The notes under the pieces: generated by a model
What the model was told of the DNA's origin: nothing
The model's input: the letters and a program-made list of their open reading frames with translations, nothing else
Databases searched by the model: none
Shown: positions 51,421-59,874 of the stretch, piece after piece
Numbering within the stretch: position 1 is the first letter of the stretch
Layout of the letters: every line of letters starts with the position of its first letter
Program-made: the position numbers and the translations under genes
Source: Rhizobium bangladeshense
GTDB taxonomy: Bacteria > Pseudomonadota > Alphaproteobacteria > Rhizobiales > Rhizobiaceae
Direction: 5' to 3'
Assembly (NCBI RefSeq): GCF_017357245.1
Contig: NZ_CP071612.1
Coordinates: forward strand, 4,081,501-4,145,500
Length of the DNA stretch: 64,000 nt

Positions 51421-51927
51421 TCAGTTCCAGATGAAACCAATTTTCTTCAACTGCTTGTCGTCGAAATTTTCCATGCCTTCGCAGAAATCGGTCCCGCCAT
51501 GATGGCGGTAGAAGCGGCTGGCGGCCTCGTTTTCTTCAAGGCACCAGACGACCAGCCCGTTGCAGCCGAGCGACTTCAACAGCCGGCGCGCCTCGCCGAA
51601 CAACATGTGGCCGAGGCCGATGCCCTGATATTCAGGGCGAAGATAAAGCTCGTAGATTTCGCCTTCTTGCGGCAGGGCGCGAGCACGGTTGAGACCGAGC
51701 GTGGCATAGCCGGCGACCGTTCCTGCCACATCGAGAACCAGCAATGTCGCGGGTCCGCGTGTTGCCTTGCGCCACCAGTTTTCGCCGCGTCGCTCGATCA
51801 TCTGCGTCAGCGCGCGATGCGGAATGATGCCCGCATAGGTGTGTTGCCAGGCGAGCCTGTGCGTTTCCGAAATGGCTCGGGCATCGTGCGGTTCGGCCCG
51901 CCGGACATCGATCGACAACGTCTTCAT
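51421..51927 (-). CDS. GNAT-family N-acetyltransferase
   Basis: 168 residues. VRRAEPHDARAISETHRLAW at the start, EIYELYLRPEYQGIGLGHML (motif A with QGIGLG), and CLEENEAASRFYRHHGGT (motif B) are typical of the RimI-like group. Substrate unknown. ATG 51927 is chosen over upstream codons because the RimI-like domain starts there. A CtrA-type motif lies about 98 bp upstream. Confidence 0.88.
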   Translation of the reverse strand: MKTLSIDVRRAEPHDARAISETHRLAWQHTYAGIIPHRALTQMIERRGENWWRKATRGPATLLVLDVAGTVAGYATLGLNRARALPQEGEIYELYLRPEYQGIGLGHMLFGEARRLLKSLGCNGLVVWCLEENEAASRFYRHHGGTDFCEGMENFDDKQLKKIGFIWN

Positions 51928-52024
51928 AACGTTTACTCTGGTCCTGCCGCGGGCAATTAACCATATGCAACGATGCATTCGGCTCGATTGCCCACAGACT
52001 TAACATGTGGACGATGATCAAATT

Positions 52025-52040
52025 TTAACGCTTTTTTAAC
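52025..52040 (-). promoter_or_regulatory. CtrA-type box TTAA-N7-TTAAC
   Basis: TTAAcgcttttTTAAC is a perfect TTAA-N7-TTAA match in the gap upstream of the GNAT gene. The only gene it could serve is the GNAT gene (start at 51927), since typA ends nearby on the same strand. Binding is inferred. Confidence 0.45.
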
Positions 52041-52074
52041 GAATGTCACAAGCCGGAATCGGCGCAGCGCACAA

Positions 52075-52105
52075 TAAAAAACCCCGGCGCAAGGGCCGGG
52101 GTTTA
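52075..52105 (-). terminator. typA terminator
   Basis: AACCCCGGC (52080-52088) and GCCGGGGTT (52094-52102) form a stable stem. On the minus strand the hairpin is followed by a T-rich TTTTTTATTG. It is about 25 bp after the typA stop. Confidence 0.9.
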
Positions 52106-52126
52106 AAACCGGTCACGACTGAGCTC

Positions 52127-53947
52127 TTAGAGAGCCGCCTTGGTCTTTTCGAACCGCTTGCGGTCGTTGGCGTCGAGATACATCTTGCGCAGGCGAATGG
52201 ACTTCGGCGTGACCTCGACCAGCTCGTCTTCCTGGATCCAGGAGAGGGCGCGCTCGAGCGTCATGCGAATCGGCGGAGTGAGCTTGACGGCTTCGTCCTT
52301 GCCAGCGGCGCGAATGTTGGTCAGCTTCTTGCCCTTCAGCACATTGACCTCGAGGTCGTTGTCGCGGGTATGGATGCCGATGATCATGCCCATATAGACC
52401 TTTTCGCCGGCATCGATAATCATCGGGCCGCGGTCTTCCAGGTTGAACAAGGCGTAGGCAACGGCTTCACCGGCTTCATTGGCGAGCAGCACGCCGTTGA
52501 CGCGGCCGCCGATCTCGCCCTTGTAGGGCTGGTAGCTGTGGAACAGACGGTTCATGATCGCCGTACCGCGCGTATCCGTCAGCAGTTCCGACTGATAGCC
52601 GATCAGGCCGCGGGTCGGCGCGTAGAAGACGAGACGGACGCGGTTGCCACCGGACGGACGAAGCTCGACCATTTCGGCCTTGCGCTCCGACATCTTCTGC
52701 ACAACGACGCCGGAATGCTCTTCATCGACGTCGATCAGAACTTCTTCGATCGGCTCCAGAAGCTGGCCGCTCTCGTCCTTGTGCATGACCACGCGCGGAC
52801 GCGAAACGGCAAGCTCGAAACCTTCGCGGCGCATGTTTTCGATCAGAACCGCGAGCTGAAGTTCGCCGCGGCCGGAGACGAAGAACGAATCCTTGTCAGC
52901 GCTTTCTTCGATCTTCAGAGCGACATTGCCTTCGGCTTCCTTGAACAGACGATCGCGGATGACGCGGCTCGTGACCTTGTCCCCTTCGGTGCCGGCAAGC
53001 GGCGAGTCGTTGACGATGAAGGACATGGTAACGGTCGGCGGGTCGATCGGCTGCGCCTTCAGGGCTTCCGTCACCGAGGGATCGCAGAAGGTGTCGGCGA
53101 CCGTGCCCTTGGAAAGGCCGGCAATGGCGACGATATCGCCCGCATGCGCTTCCTCGATCGGCTGGCGCTCGATACCGCGGAACGCGAGGATCTTGGAAAT
53201 ACGGCCCTGTTCGATCAGCTTGCCGTCCTGACCGAGAACCTTGACGGCCTGGTTCGGCTTGATAGAGCCGGAGGCGATGCGGCCGGTGATGATGCGGCCG
53301 AGGAAGTTGTTGGCCTCGAGGATGGTGCCGATCATCCGGAACGGACCTTCCTCGACCTTCGGCTCGGGCACGTGCTTGACGACGAGGTCGAGCAGCGGTG
53401 CGAGGCCTTCGTCGGTTGGGCCTGCCGGATCGTAGTTCATCCAACCGGCGCGGCCGGAACCGTAAAGGATCGGGAAGTCGAGCTGTTCGTCGGTCGCATC
53501 GAGGGCGGCGAAGAGGTCGAAAACTTCGTTGACCACTTCGTCGGCACGGGCGTCGGGACGGTCGATCTTGTTGATGGCGACGATCGGGCGCAGGCCGACC
53601 TTCAGGGCCTTGCCGACGACGAACTTGGTCTGCGGCATCGGGCCTTCGGCAGCGTCCACGAGAACGATCGCGCCGTCCACCATCGAGAGAATGCGCTCGA
53701 CTTCGCCGCCGAAGTCGGCGTGGCCGGGCGTGTCGACGATGTTGATGCGCGTGTCCCTCCATTCGATGGAGGTCGCCTTGGCGAGAATGGTGATGCCGCG
53801 CTCTTTTTCGATGTCGTTGGAGTCCATCACGCGTTCCATGACGCGCTGGTTCTCGCGGAACGAGCCGGACTGCTTCAGGAGCTCGTCAACGAGAGTGGTC
53901 TTGCCATGGTCAACGTGCGCGATGATCGCGATGTTGCGAAGTGCCAT
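52127..53947 (-). CDS. typA: Ribosome-associated GTPase TypA/BipA
   Basis: 606 residues. G1 IAHVDHGKTTLVDELLKQSG, G2/G3 EKERGITILAKATS and NIVDTPGHADFGGEVER, G4 NKIDRP are complete; the EF-G-like domains and the BipA-specific C-terminal domain follow (GEIGGRVNGVLLANEAGEAV). It acts in ribosome assembly and stress adaptation; in rhizobia it is reported to matter for stress tolerance and symbiosis. Single-gene unit with its own terminator. Confidence 0.97.
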   Translation of the reverse strand: MALRNIAIIAHVDHGKTTLVDELLKQSGSFRENQRVMERVMDSNDIEKERGITILAKATSIEWRDTRINIVDTPGHADFGGEVERILSMVDGAIVLVDAAEGPMPQTKFVVGKALKVGLRPIVAINKIDRPDARADEVVNEVFDLFAALDATDEQLDFPILYGSGRAGWMNYDPAGPTDEGLAPLLDLVVKHVPEPKVEEGPFRMIGTILEANNFLGRIITGRIASGSIKPNQAVKVLGQDGKLIEQGRISKILAFRGIERQPIEEAHAGDIVAIAGLSKGTVADTFCDPSVTEALKAQPIDPPTVTMSFIVNDSPLAGTEGDKVTSRVIRDRLFKEAEGNVALKIEESADKDSFFVSGRGELQLAVLIENMRREGFELAVSRPRVVMHKDESGQLLEPIEEVLIDVDEEHSGVVVQKMSERKAEMVELRPSGGNRVRLVFYAPTRGLIGYQSELLTDTRGTAIMNRLFHSYQPYKGEIGGRVNGVLLANEAGEAVAYALFNLEDRGPMIIDAGEKVYMGMIIGIHTRDNDLEVNVLKGKKLTNIRAAGKDEAVKLTPPIRMTLERALSWIQEDELVEVTPKSIRLRKMYLDANDRKRFEKTKAAL

Positions 53948-54106
53948 ATGTCATAATCTCTGAGGCTGGGGCGCTACGCCAAGTGGACGCGCCATTTACG
54001 TTTGGCGCGCTCTTACCGTTTTTTTCGCGATTGCGAAAGGGGGTCGCGCGCGAAAGCTGCGGCATGGCCGCCGCCATGCCGCATGGGTATCTGTCATCAA
54101 ACTGTC

Positions 54107-56194
54107 TTATGCGTCGCTGCCTGTCAATTCCTCGAAGGTCGCAAGTCCCTTTTTGACGAGCATCGCATCCGGCCTCGGCAGCTTACCGCGGAAAGCCTTG
54201 TAGGCATCTTCCGGGTCGACTGAGCCGCCGGTGGAATAGATATTCTCCTTGAGCCTATGCGCCATTTCGCCGTTGAAGGCGTCTCCCGTCTCCTCGAAGG
54301 CGGCAAAGGCATCGGCATCGAGAACTTCTGACCACATGTAGGAATAATAGCCGGCTGAGTAACCGCCGGAGAAGATGTGCTGGAAGTGCGGTGTGGCGTG
54401 TCGCATGACGATCGACTTCGGCATGCCGATCTCGGCCAGCACCTCCGCCTGTACCGCCATCGGGTCGTCGACAGGTTCACGCGTATGGAACGCCATGTCA
54501 ACAAGCGCCGACGAGGTGAATTCGACGGTATTGAAGCCGGCATTGAAGGTGCGGGCCGCTAGGACCTTGTCGAGCAGAACCTGTGGCATCGGCTCGCCAG
54601 TCTCGAAATGCATGGCGTACTCCCTGAGGATGGCAGGGACGGTCAACCAATGCTCGTAGAGCTGCGAGGGCAGTTCCACGAAATCGCGCGAGACGGCGGT
54701 GCCGGAGACCGAGGGATAGGTGACGTTCGAAAGAATGCCGTGCAGCGCATGGCCGAATTCGTGGAACAGCGTTCGGGCATCGTCGAGCGACAGAAGCGCC
54801 GGCTTGCCCTCGGCGGGCTTGGCGAAGTTGCAGACATTGTAGATGATCGGCAATTCGCCGCGGCGGCCGTTCTTCAGCTCCAGCCGGTGCTGCGATTGCA
54901 GCGAGCTCATCCAGGCACCGGACCGTTTCGAACTGCGGGCGAAATAGTCGCCGAGGAAGAGGGCAAGGAGCCTGTCGTCGCGATCCCTGATTTCGAAAAC
55001 CCTGACATCGGGGTGATACGCCGGCACGTCCTTCTTCTCGACGGCGCGGATGCCGAAAAGCCGGCCCGCCACGTCGAAGCAGGCGTCGATGATCTTCTCC
55101 AGCTGCAGATAAGGCTTGAGCTCGGCCTCGGAGAAATCGAACTTCCGCGCCCGAATCTTTTCGGCGTAGTGGCGCCAGTCCCACGGCATCACCTCATGGT
55201 TTCGGCCTTCCTCGGCGATCAGCGTCGCGATGTCGACCTCTTCCTCGCCGGCGCGTTTGACCGCCCGCGCCCAGACAGCCCTCAAAAGGCCGTTCACCGC
55301 ATCCGCCGTCTTCGCCATGGTGTTGTCGAGCTTCAACTCGGCGAAATTGCGGTAACCAAGCATCTTCGCGACCTCATGGCGCAGGGTCAGCGTTTCCTTG
55401 ATGACGGCGCGGTTGTCCGTTTCGCCGCCGTTTGCACCGCGGGCGACCCATGCCTTGAATGCCTGTTCGCGCAGGTCCCGGCGCTCCGAAAAGGTCAGAA
55501 ACGGCTCGATGATCGAGCGGGACAGCGTCACGGCATATTTGCCCTCCTCGCCGCGCTCACGCGCCGCCGCCGCCATCGCGTCGCGGAGGAATTCCGGCAG
55601 CCCTTCGAGCTCCGCGCCTTCGGAAAGCATGAGCGCCCAGGCCTTCTCGTCGGCCAGCACGTTCTGGCCGAATTGCGTGCCGAGACCCGCGAGCTTTTCA
55701 TTGATCTCCGCAAGCTTCTCCTGCTCTGCCTTTTCGAGCTTGGCGCCGGATTTGACGAAACCTTTCCAATGGCGTTCCAGCACTCGCGTCTGCTCCAGCG
55801 TCAGGCCGAGGGTCTCGCGGTTCTCCCAAAGCATATCGATGCGGGAAAAGAGCGCGGCGTTCATCCCGATCTTTGAATAGTGCCGTGACATCTTCGGCGA
55901 GATTTCCCGCTCCAGCGCCTGGATGACCTCATTGGTATGCGCGCCTGCCTTGTTCCAGAACAGCGCCGAAACGCGCGAGAGCGCATCGCCGGCAATCTCC
56001 AGCGCCACCACCGTATTGTCGAACGTCGGCGCGTCGCCGTTTGCGGCAATGTCGTCGATCTCCTGTTCATGCGCGGCGAGTGCCGCGTCGAAAGCGGCGG
56101 AAAAATCGCCATCATCGATGGCATCAAAACGTGGCAGGCCGTGGAGGCCATCCCAGTTGACCAGCGCCGGATTGAAATTCTGTTGAGAAGGCAT
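54107..56194 (-). CDS. M3-family oligopeptidase (peptidyl-dipeptidase Dcp / oligopeptidase A-like)
   Basis: 695 residues. Zn site HEFGH at 478-482 inside LFHEFGHALHGIL, with the downstream Glu helix (FVELPSQLYEHWL) typical of M3. It cleaves short peptides, probably in the cytosol; no signal peptide is seen. ATG 56194 (MPSQQNFNPALVNWDG) is chosen by family start and GAATT...GGAG context; the frame opens 38 codons earlier. Single gene, divergent from an orphan gene. Confidence 0.93.
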   Translation of the reverse strand: MPSQQNFNPALVNWDGLHGLPRFDAIDDGDFSAAFDAALAAHEQEIDDIAANGDAPTFDNTVVALEIAGDALSRVSALFWNKAGAHTNEVIQALEREISPKMSRHYSKIGMNAALFSRIDMLWENRETLGLTLEQTRVLERHWKGFVKSGAKLEKAEQEKLAEINEKLAGLGTQFGQNVLADEKAWALMLSEGAELEGLPEFLRDAMAAAARERGEEGKYAVTLSRSIIEPFLTFSERRDLREQAFKAWVARGANGGETDNRAVIKETLTLRHEVAKMLGYRNFAELKLDNTMAKTADAVNGLLRAVWARAVKRAGEEEVDIATLIAEEGRNHEVMPWDWRHYAEKIRARKFDFSEAELKPYLQLEKIIDACFDVAGRLFGIRAVEKKDVPAYHPDVRVFEIRDRDDRLLALFLGDYFARSSKRSGAWMSSLQSQHRLELKNGRRGELPIIYNVCNFAKPAEGKPALLSLDDARTLFHEFGHALHGILSNVTYPSVSGTAVSRDFVELPSQLYEHWLTVPAILREYAMHFETGEPMPQVLLDKVLAARTFNAGFNTVEFTSSALVDMAFHTREPVDDPMAVQAEVLAEIGMPKSIVMRHATPHFQHIFSGGYSAGYYSYMWSEVLDADAFAAFEETGDAFNGEMAHRLKENIYSTGGSVDPEDAYKAFRGKLPRPDAMLVKKGLATFEELTGSDA

Positions 56195-56338
56195 CGGAGA
56201 ATTCCTTTTGTATGCGGGGATGGTCAATATAGGAGAGCCGCCACAGAATTGGTATGTCGCCGCGACAGAGCTTTTGCCTTGTCTGGCGACGTGACGCACG
56301 TCAGCCAAAGCCGGTGGACAAGATTTGACAGTTGAAAA

Positions 56339-56354
56339 TTAACCATTTGTTAAC
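56339..56354 (+). promoter_or_regulatory. CtrA-type box TTAA-N7-TTAAC
   Basis: TTAAccatttgTTAAC is a perfect CtrA-type match. It directly abuts the -35 element of the candidate promoter of the gene at 56419, a position from which CtrA activates in related bacteria. Confidence 0.6.
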
Positions 56355-56356
56355 GA

Positions 56357-56385
56357 TTGACGCGAATCACGCGCAAGCGCTAGTT
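56357..56385 (+). promoter_or_regulatory. Candidate promoter of the orphan gene
   Basis: TTGACG (56357-56362) and CTAGTT (56380-56385) are separated by 17 bp, giving a leader of roughly 28 bases to the ATG at 56419, which has AGGGGA at suitable distance. The -10 is only a partial match. Confidence 0.5.
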
Positions 56386-56418
56386 TCCGGATGATCTTCC
56401 TGCCAGGGGACATGCGCC

Positions 56419-56850
56419 ATGGAAATTTTTTCCCTGCGGTCTTCTCAGAGTTTGCTGTTCAAAAACAACCCTAATAACGCAGGAAATTCGAAGACTGCCG
56501 ACATTCAAATCGAGACCAGGGCTCCGGCTTCGGTCTCGTTCCAGATTGAAGCCAATCTTGAGGAGGGGCCTGATTTCACTGCAGTCAGCCCTGGCGAGCT
56601 GCGCAACTACGCCCGCCAAAGCTTCGATAGCGGCCTGATTGATCAGAACACCTACGCCGCGATCTCCGAACCCCTGCCGATGCATGCGATCGATCCGCTC
56701 GGCAATATCATCGATCTCTCCAGCGTCACCGACGGCACGAGTTTCAATTTCCTCGATTATTATAAGAACCAGCTGCAGATCGCCATGTCGATCGGCGATC
56801 CTCATGAAGTTCAGACGTTGAAGTCGATCGTCAATTTCCTGAACAGCTGA
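56419..56850 (+). CDS. Orphan hypothetical protein with CtrA-type promoter box
   Basis: 143 residues, not recognised. The N-terminus is polar and probably disordered (SLLFKNNPNNAGNSKTADIQ), then comes a compact part with GELRNYARQSFDSGLIDQNT and SEPLPMHAIDPLGNIIDLSS, and a helical end (LDYYKNQLQIAMSIGDPHEV). No signal peptide, Cys or membrane segment. Base composition is less GC-rich than its neighbours, but codon use looks coding. The CtrA-type box and promoter upstream suggest a cell-cycle or motility-related role. Confidence 0.75.
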   Translation: MEIFSLRSSQSLLFKNNPNNAGNSKTADIQIETRAPASVSFQIEANLEEGPDFTAVSPGELRNYARQSFDSGLIDQNTYAAISEPLPMHAIDPLGNIIDLSSVTDGTSFNFLDYYKNQLQIAMSIGDPHEVQTLKSIVNFLNS

Positions 56851-56918
56851 GCGAGCGCGTGCCGCCGAGACTTGCACAATCCATCAGAGCTGAAGCGCCT
56901 GGCATGGACCGACGCGCG

Positions 56919-57566
56919 TCAAGCCTTGCGCCAGCCGATGAGGCCGGGCGTTGCATGCCATAGAGCCTGGGCGGCAAAGCCCATGAACAGCACGCCGGAT
57001 GAGCGCACGATCAGCCGCTCATGTGCGCGATAGAAGCGGCGAACTGCCCCCGCACCAATGACGCCGATCAGGATGACGTCGGCGGTCACGAAACCCAGGA
57101 AGGACACAACGAGAAGCACCGGCAGCGCCTCGAAATCGAGCGCGCCGGCCGAGCCTGCGACCAGCGCTGTGAATGTGGCAAGCGCCACCGGATAACCCTT
57201 CGGGTTGGTGACGCCGAAAATCAAGCCACGCCGGAACGGCCGCTCGACCACCACAAGCGCCTGCCCATCCGCTTTCGCCTTGGCGTTGACGGCGCTCCAG
57301 CCGATCCAGGCGAGGTAGAAGCCGCAGGCGAGCCCAAGCAGATCGAAGACGAAGGTTCCGATCGTCTTTGCCCCGACGATCGCAATCAGCGCCAGCGACG
57401 ACCAGATGAGATCCCCGACCAGATGCCCCATCATGAACAAGGCACCGGCCTTGCGTCCCTGCCCGGCGCCGATGCCGAGCAACTGCAGAAATGCAGGCCC
57501 TGGAATGAGCACATAGAACAGCGCCGCCAGGAAGGCGCCGAAGAGCAGGGACTGCGTCATGGACAT
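56919..57566 (-). CDS. LysE/RhtB-family amino-acid exporter
   Basis: 215 residues, six membrane segments. AALFYVLIPGPAFLQLLGIG carries the family PGP motif, ALIAIVGAKTIGTFVFDLLG is helix 3-like, and FGVTNPKGYPVALATFTALV has the NPK segment. It exports amino acids or small metabolites. Single gene. A related exporter lies at 62312. Confidence 0.9.
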   Translation of the reverse strand: MSMTQSLLFGAFLAALFYVLIPGPAFLQLLGIGAGQGRKAGALFMMGHLVGDLIWSSLALIAIVGAKTIGTFVFDLLGLACGFYLAWIGWSAVNAKAKADGQALVVVERPFRRGLIFGVTNPKGYPVALATFTALVAGSAGALDFEALPVLLVVSFLGFVTADVILIGVIGAGAVRRFYRAHERLIVRSSGVLFMGFAAQALWHATPGLIGWRKA

Positions 57567-57814
57567 GCTCCGGAGAATGATCGCAGCAGACTAAGCGATG
57601 GCAGGCATCCGTCAAGGGCGATTACACTGCCATGAAATTGTTGGAGCGATTCTGCGCTCTGTAAAAGGCTGAACTGCTCCAATCGCAATCTGCACGTTGT
57701 CATCACCTTCCGGTTGGCGTCGGCCGGGCTCGATCCCGCCGCCGCGTCCGGGGCTTCCGCGATGGCTCGTTGTCGATTGGGAGGCAAGGGATGTGCCGTT
57801 CGCCTGGCCACCCA
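57567..57814. other. Intergenic region between a LysE exporter and a cupin gene
   Basis: 248 bp with no recognised gene. It contains a TTGGAGC...GCTCCAA inverted repeat (57641-57647, 57676-57682) in its left part and should hold the exporter's promoter. Small ORFs here lack ribosome sites. Confidence 0.4.
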
Positions 57815-58273
57815 TCATGTGCCCAGGATCTCAATTCCGTGCCTCTGGCACGCCGCCAATACCGCGCCGATTTCCTCCGCCGAAGGGGGACCGTCTGGCG
57901 GTACCTCGCTCTGGCCGACGTCGCGGAAGAAGTGGTTCATAGAGTCTTCCACGACGGCGATCATCTGGGCCGGGAGGCTTCCGGTATTGGCATAATTGTG
58001 CGGCTGGAAGGAACGCAGGATGAGAACGTCGCCCGGCCCCGCGACCATTTGCGAGGGAGGCACGCTGTCGAACACAGTGAAAGTGATCTCGCCGCTCAGG
58101 ACCCGGAATATCTCGACGGATTGGTGCTTGTGCGGTGGCGTACCGGAACCGGGAGGCACGGTCACCTCCAGAATGGACAAGCCCTTCTCCGGCACTTCGC
58201 CCATGAACTGCACCTTGTCGCGAACGACCCAAAGGGCGTCCGCGGTATCTCGTGTCTTGAATGCTTGATTCAT
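57815..58273 (-). CDS. Cupin-domain protein
   Basis: 152 residues, single cupin barrel: EVTVPPGSGTPPHKHQSVEI is cupin motif 1 (His pair and Glu) and PGDVLILRSFQPHNYANTG is motif 2 with its His. It probably binds a divalent metal and acts as a small dioxygenase, isomerase or sensor. ATG 58273 is chosen because GGAG lies six bases upstream; ATGs at 58276 and 58285 are less well placed. It follows a TetR gene by 44 bp, suggesting a regulator-enzyme unit. Confidence 0.88.
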   Translation of the reverse strand: MNQAFKTRDTADALWVVRDKVQFMGEVPEKGLSILEVTVPPGSGTPPHKHQSVEIFRVLSGEITFTVFDSVPPSQMVAGPGDVLILRSFQPHNYANTGSLPAQMIAVVEDSMNHFFRDVGQSEVPPDGPPSAEEIGAVLAACQRHGIEILGT

Positions 58274-58317
58274 CATCGTCTCCATCGTCGAGCCGGCTCT
58301 CGCCGGCATGTGTGTGA

Positions 58318-58920
58318 TCAGTTCTCGTCGGCCTCGGCAGCCTTCAACAGCGTCTGCATCGCCCAGGAGGCGACCTGTCCCGCGTCCTTCCCTGTCAATC
58401 CGCCGTAGTCCTTAAGCGTTTCCCAGGCGCTGGCGCTGTAGAGAAGGTGGAAGAGCGCTTCGATCTTGCGGGCGCTCATGGAATTTACATCCAGATTGGC
58501 CTGTTCAAGGCACGTCTGGAACGCGGTGCGTCGTGCCTTGACCGTCCGCATCCGCATGGCGTGACCCGTCGGCGTATGAAGGCTGGCGCGAATGATACCT
58601 TCGTTCTTGTCGAACTGGGGAAAGGCGGCGAGCGGCGAGCGAAGAAGCTCCTCCAGGGTCGTAGGAAGGGTCGCCGCATCCATACTTTGGTTAATGTAGA
58701 CCCAGAACGCGTCGAACAGCGCTTCCTTCGTTGCAAAATGCCGGAACACGGTTCGCCTCTCCACCCCGGCAGACCGCGCTACATCGTCCATGGATATGTC
58801 CGCGAAGACATTGCCGTTGAGAAGGTCTGAGGTGGCGCGCAGGATGCGCTCTCGTGTTTCCTGGGCCTGCGACTCCCGTAAGGGAGAGTTGTACTTTCGT
58901 GTGGGCGACTGTTGGGACAT
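58318..58920 (-). CDS. TetR-family transcriptional regulator
   Basis: 200 residues. The N-terminal helix-turn-helix (about 20-68, RERILRATSDLL ... ISMDDVARSAGVERRTVFRHFATKEALF) is TetR type; the helical C-terminal part binds an unknown ligand. A 15-bp palindrome (58946-58960) lies just upstream and is a good candidate for its own operator. It is likely to control itself and the cupin gene. Confidence 0.92.
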   Translation of the reverse strand: MSQQSPTRKYNSPLRESQAQETRERILRATSDLLNGNVFADISMDDVARSAGVERRTVFRHFATKEALFDAFWVYINQSMDAATLPTTLEELLRSPLAAFPQFDKNEGIIRASLHTPTGHAMRMRTVKARRTAFQTCLEQANLDVNSMSARKIEALFHLLYSASAWETLKDYGGLTGKDAGQVASWAMQTLLKAAEADEN

Positions 58921-58945
58921 TTTATGTCTCTAATGAAGTATTGAT

Positions 58946-58960
58946 GTCACTTATAGTGAC
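58946..58960 (-). promoter_or_regulatory. Candidate TetR operator
   Basis: GTCACttataGTGAC, a 5-bp-arm palindrome, is 26 bp upstream of the TetR start codon in an A+T-rich promoter-like stretch. Size and position fit an autorepression operator. Confidence 0.55.
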
Positions 58961-59041
58961 GCAATTTTGCGATCATGTCAACTGGGGTCGTTGACCGTCG
59001 CGGAGAGGGTATCGGCAACGCCCGGACGCAGGCAAATGGCG

Positions 59042-59175
59042 GCGCCGGATCTTCCAGAACCTTTGTCCTCGGAAGAAGAGTGCAGCAGGATGGCGTCTAA
59101 CGAGAAGGCGGGGCAGGGCATAGGCGGAGAGCTCGAAGCGAACTTGGTCGTTGCCCTTGCCGCGCCGGTGGCTTA
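59042..59175 (-). pseudogene. Degraded fragment of argininosuccinate synthase (argG remnant)
   Basis: 59042-59110 closely matches intact argG 60494-60562 (shared GTGCA.CAGG.TGGCGTC and other blocks), and 59114-59172 matches 60681-60737 (CAGGGCATAGGC.GAGAGCTC, then GAAGCG and TGGTCGTTGCCCTTGCC). The two parts are joined with loss of about 118 bp, and single-base changes are spread through both. No open frame of useful length remains on the coding (minus) strand. It is a decayed partial copy of argG or of a second argG-like gene. Confidence 0.75.
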
Positions 59176-59207
59176 CGTCTCAAACCGGGCACAGGCTTCG
59201 CAGAAGT

Positions 59208-59684
59208 TTAAATTTTCCGCGACATCTCATGGATGAGAAGATGTCCATTGGGCTCCCGATTCACGAATTCTGCCTCTACGTGTTTTAGAACATGGCGCTG
59301 CCCGGCGAACGGCACCATCTCCATAGCCTGTGCGAATGATACCCACTGAAGTTCGCTGTGCTCATCGTTGAGAAAAACTGTCTGTTCGGCATCCACAACG
59401 CCGACGAAGACCGGCAGCATGCTGATAGCATTGCGATCAGCCTCATAAAATTGCTCGCAGATATCGGCGGAATAGAGAGAGTCGCAGATCAGGCCTGTCT
59501 CTTCATGGACCTCTCGTAACGCAGTTTCCCAGGCCTTCTCACCGTCCTCGATGCCGCCGGCAACCTGGCACCACTCGCCAATCAAGGTGTGATTTCGGCG
59601 TAAAAGCAGCACCTCATGTCCGGCCGTTCGTTGGCGGATGACTACGACCGATACAGCAAAACAACGGATTGGAATTTCGCCCAT
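59208..59684 (-). CDS. NUDIX hydrolase
   Basis: 158 residues. The Nudix box is complete: GGIEDGEKAWETALREVHEE followed by TGL (Gx5Ex7REUxEExGU). RCFAVSVVVIRQRTAGHEVL and LLLRRNHTLIGEWCQVAGGI at the start resemble MutT/dATP-pyrophosphohydrolase types. It probably cleaves a nucleoside diphosphate-linked compound; substrate unknown. Starts near 59684. It lies between the argG remnant and intact argG. Confidence 0.9.
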   Translation of the reverse strand: MGEIPIRCFAVSVVVIRQRTAGHEVLLLRRNHTLIGEWCQVAGGIEDGEKAWETALREVHEETGLICDSLYSADICEQFYEADRNAISMLPVFVGVVDAEQTVFLNDEHSELQWVSFAQAMEMVPFAGQRHVLKHVEAEFVNREPNGHLLIHEMSRKI

Positions 59685-59814
59685 TCGCCCTTTTCCTCGA
59701 AAGTGATCTTTGCGTTGTCAGGCGGCACAATAGGAGATTACTCAACGCCGTCCGCTCCTCACTCGGTCATCCTGACAGCTCCAAGTGTTAGTGGCGCTTG
59801 CTACCTCATTCCAC

Positions 59815-59847
59815 GAAAAAGCCCGCACGGCAAAAATGCCGGCGGGC
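59815..59847 (-). terminator. argG terminator
   Basis: GCCCGC-ac-GGCA...TGCC-g-GCGGGC (59821-59847) is a strong hairpin; on the minus strand it is followed by TTTTTCGTGG. It lies about 28 bp after the argG stop. Confidence 0.9.
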
Positions 59848-59874
59848 TCGTATCGAGTCCAAGAAAACTCGCGA

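Noticed and set aside
52043..53956. 637-codon ORF on the plus strand
   Set aside because: Shadow frame opposite typA, without ribosome site or recognised motif.
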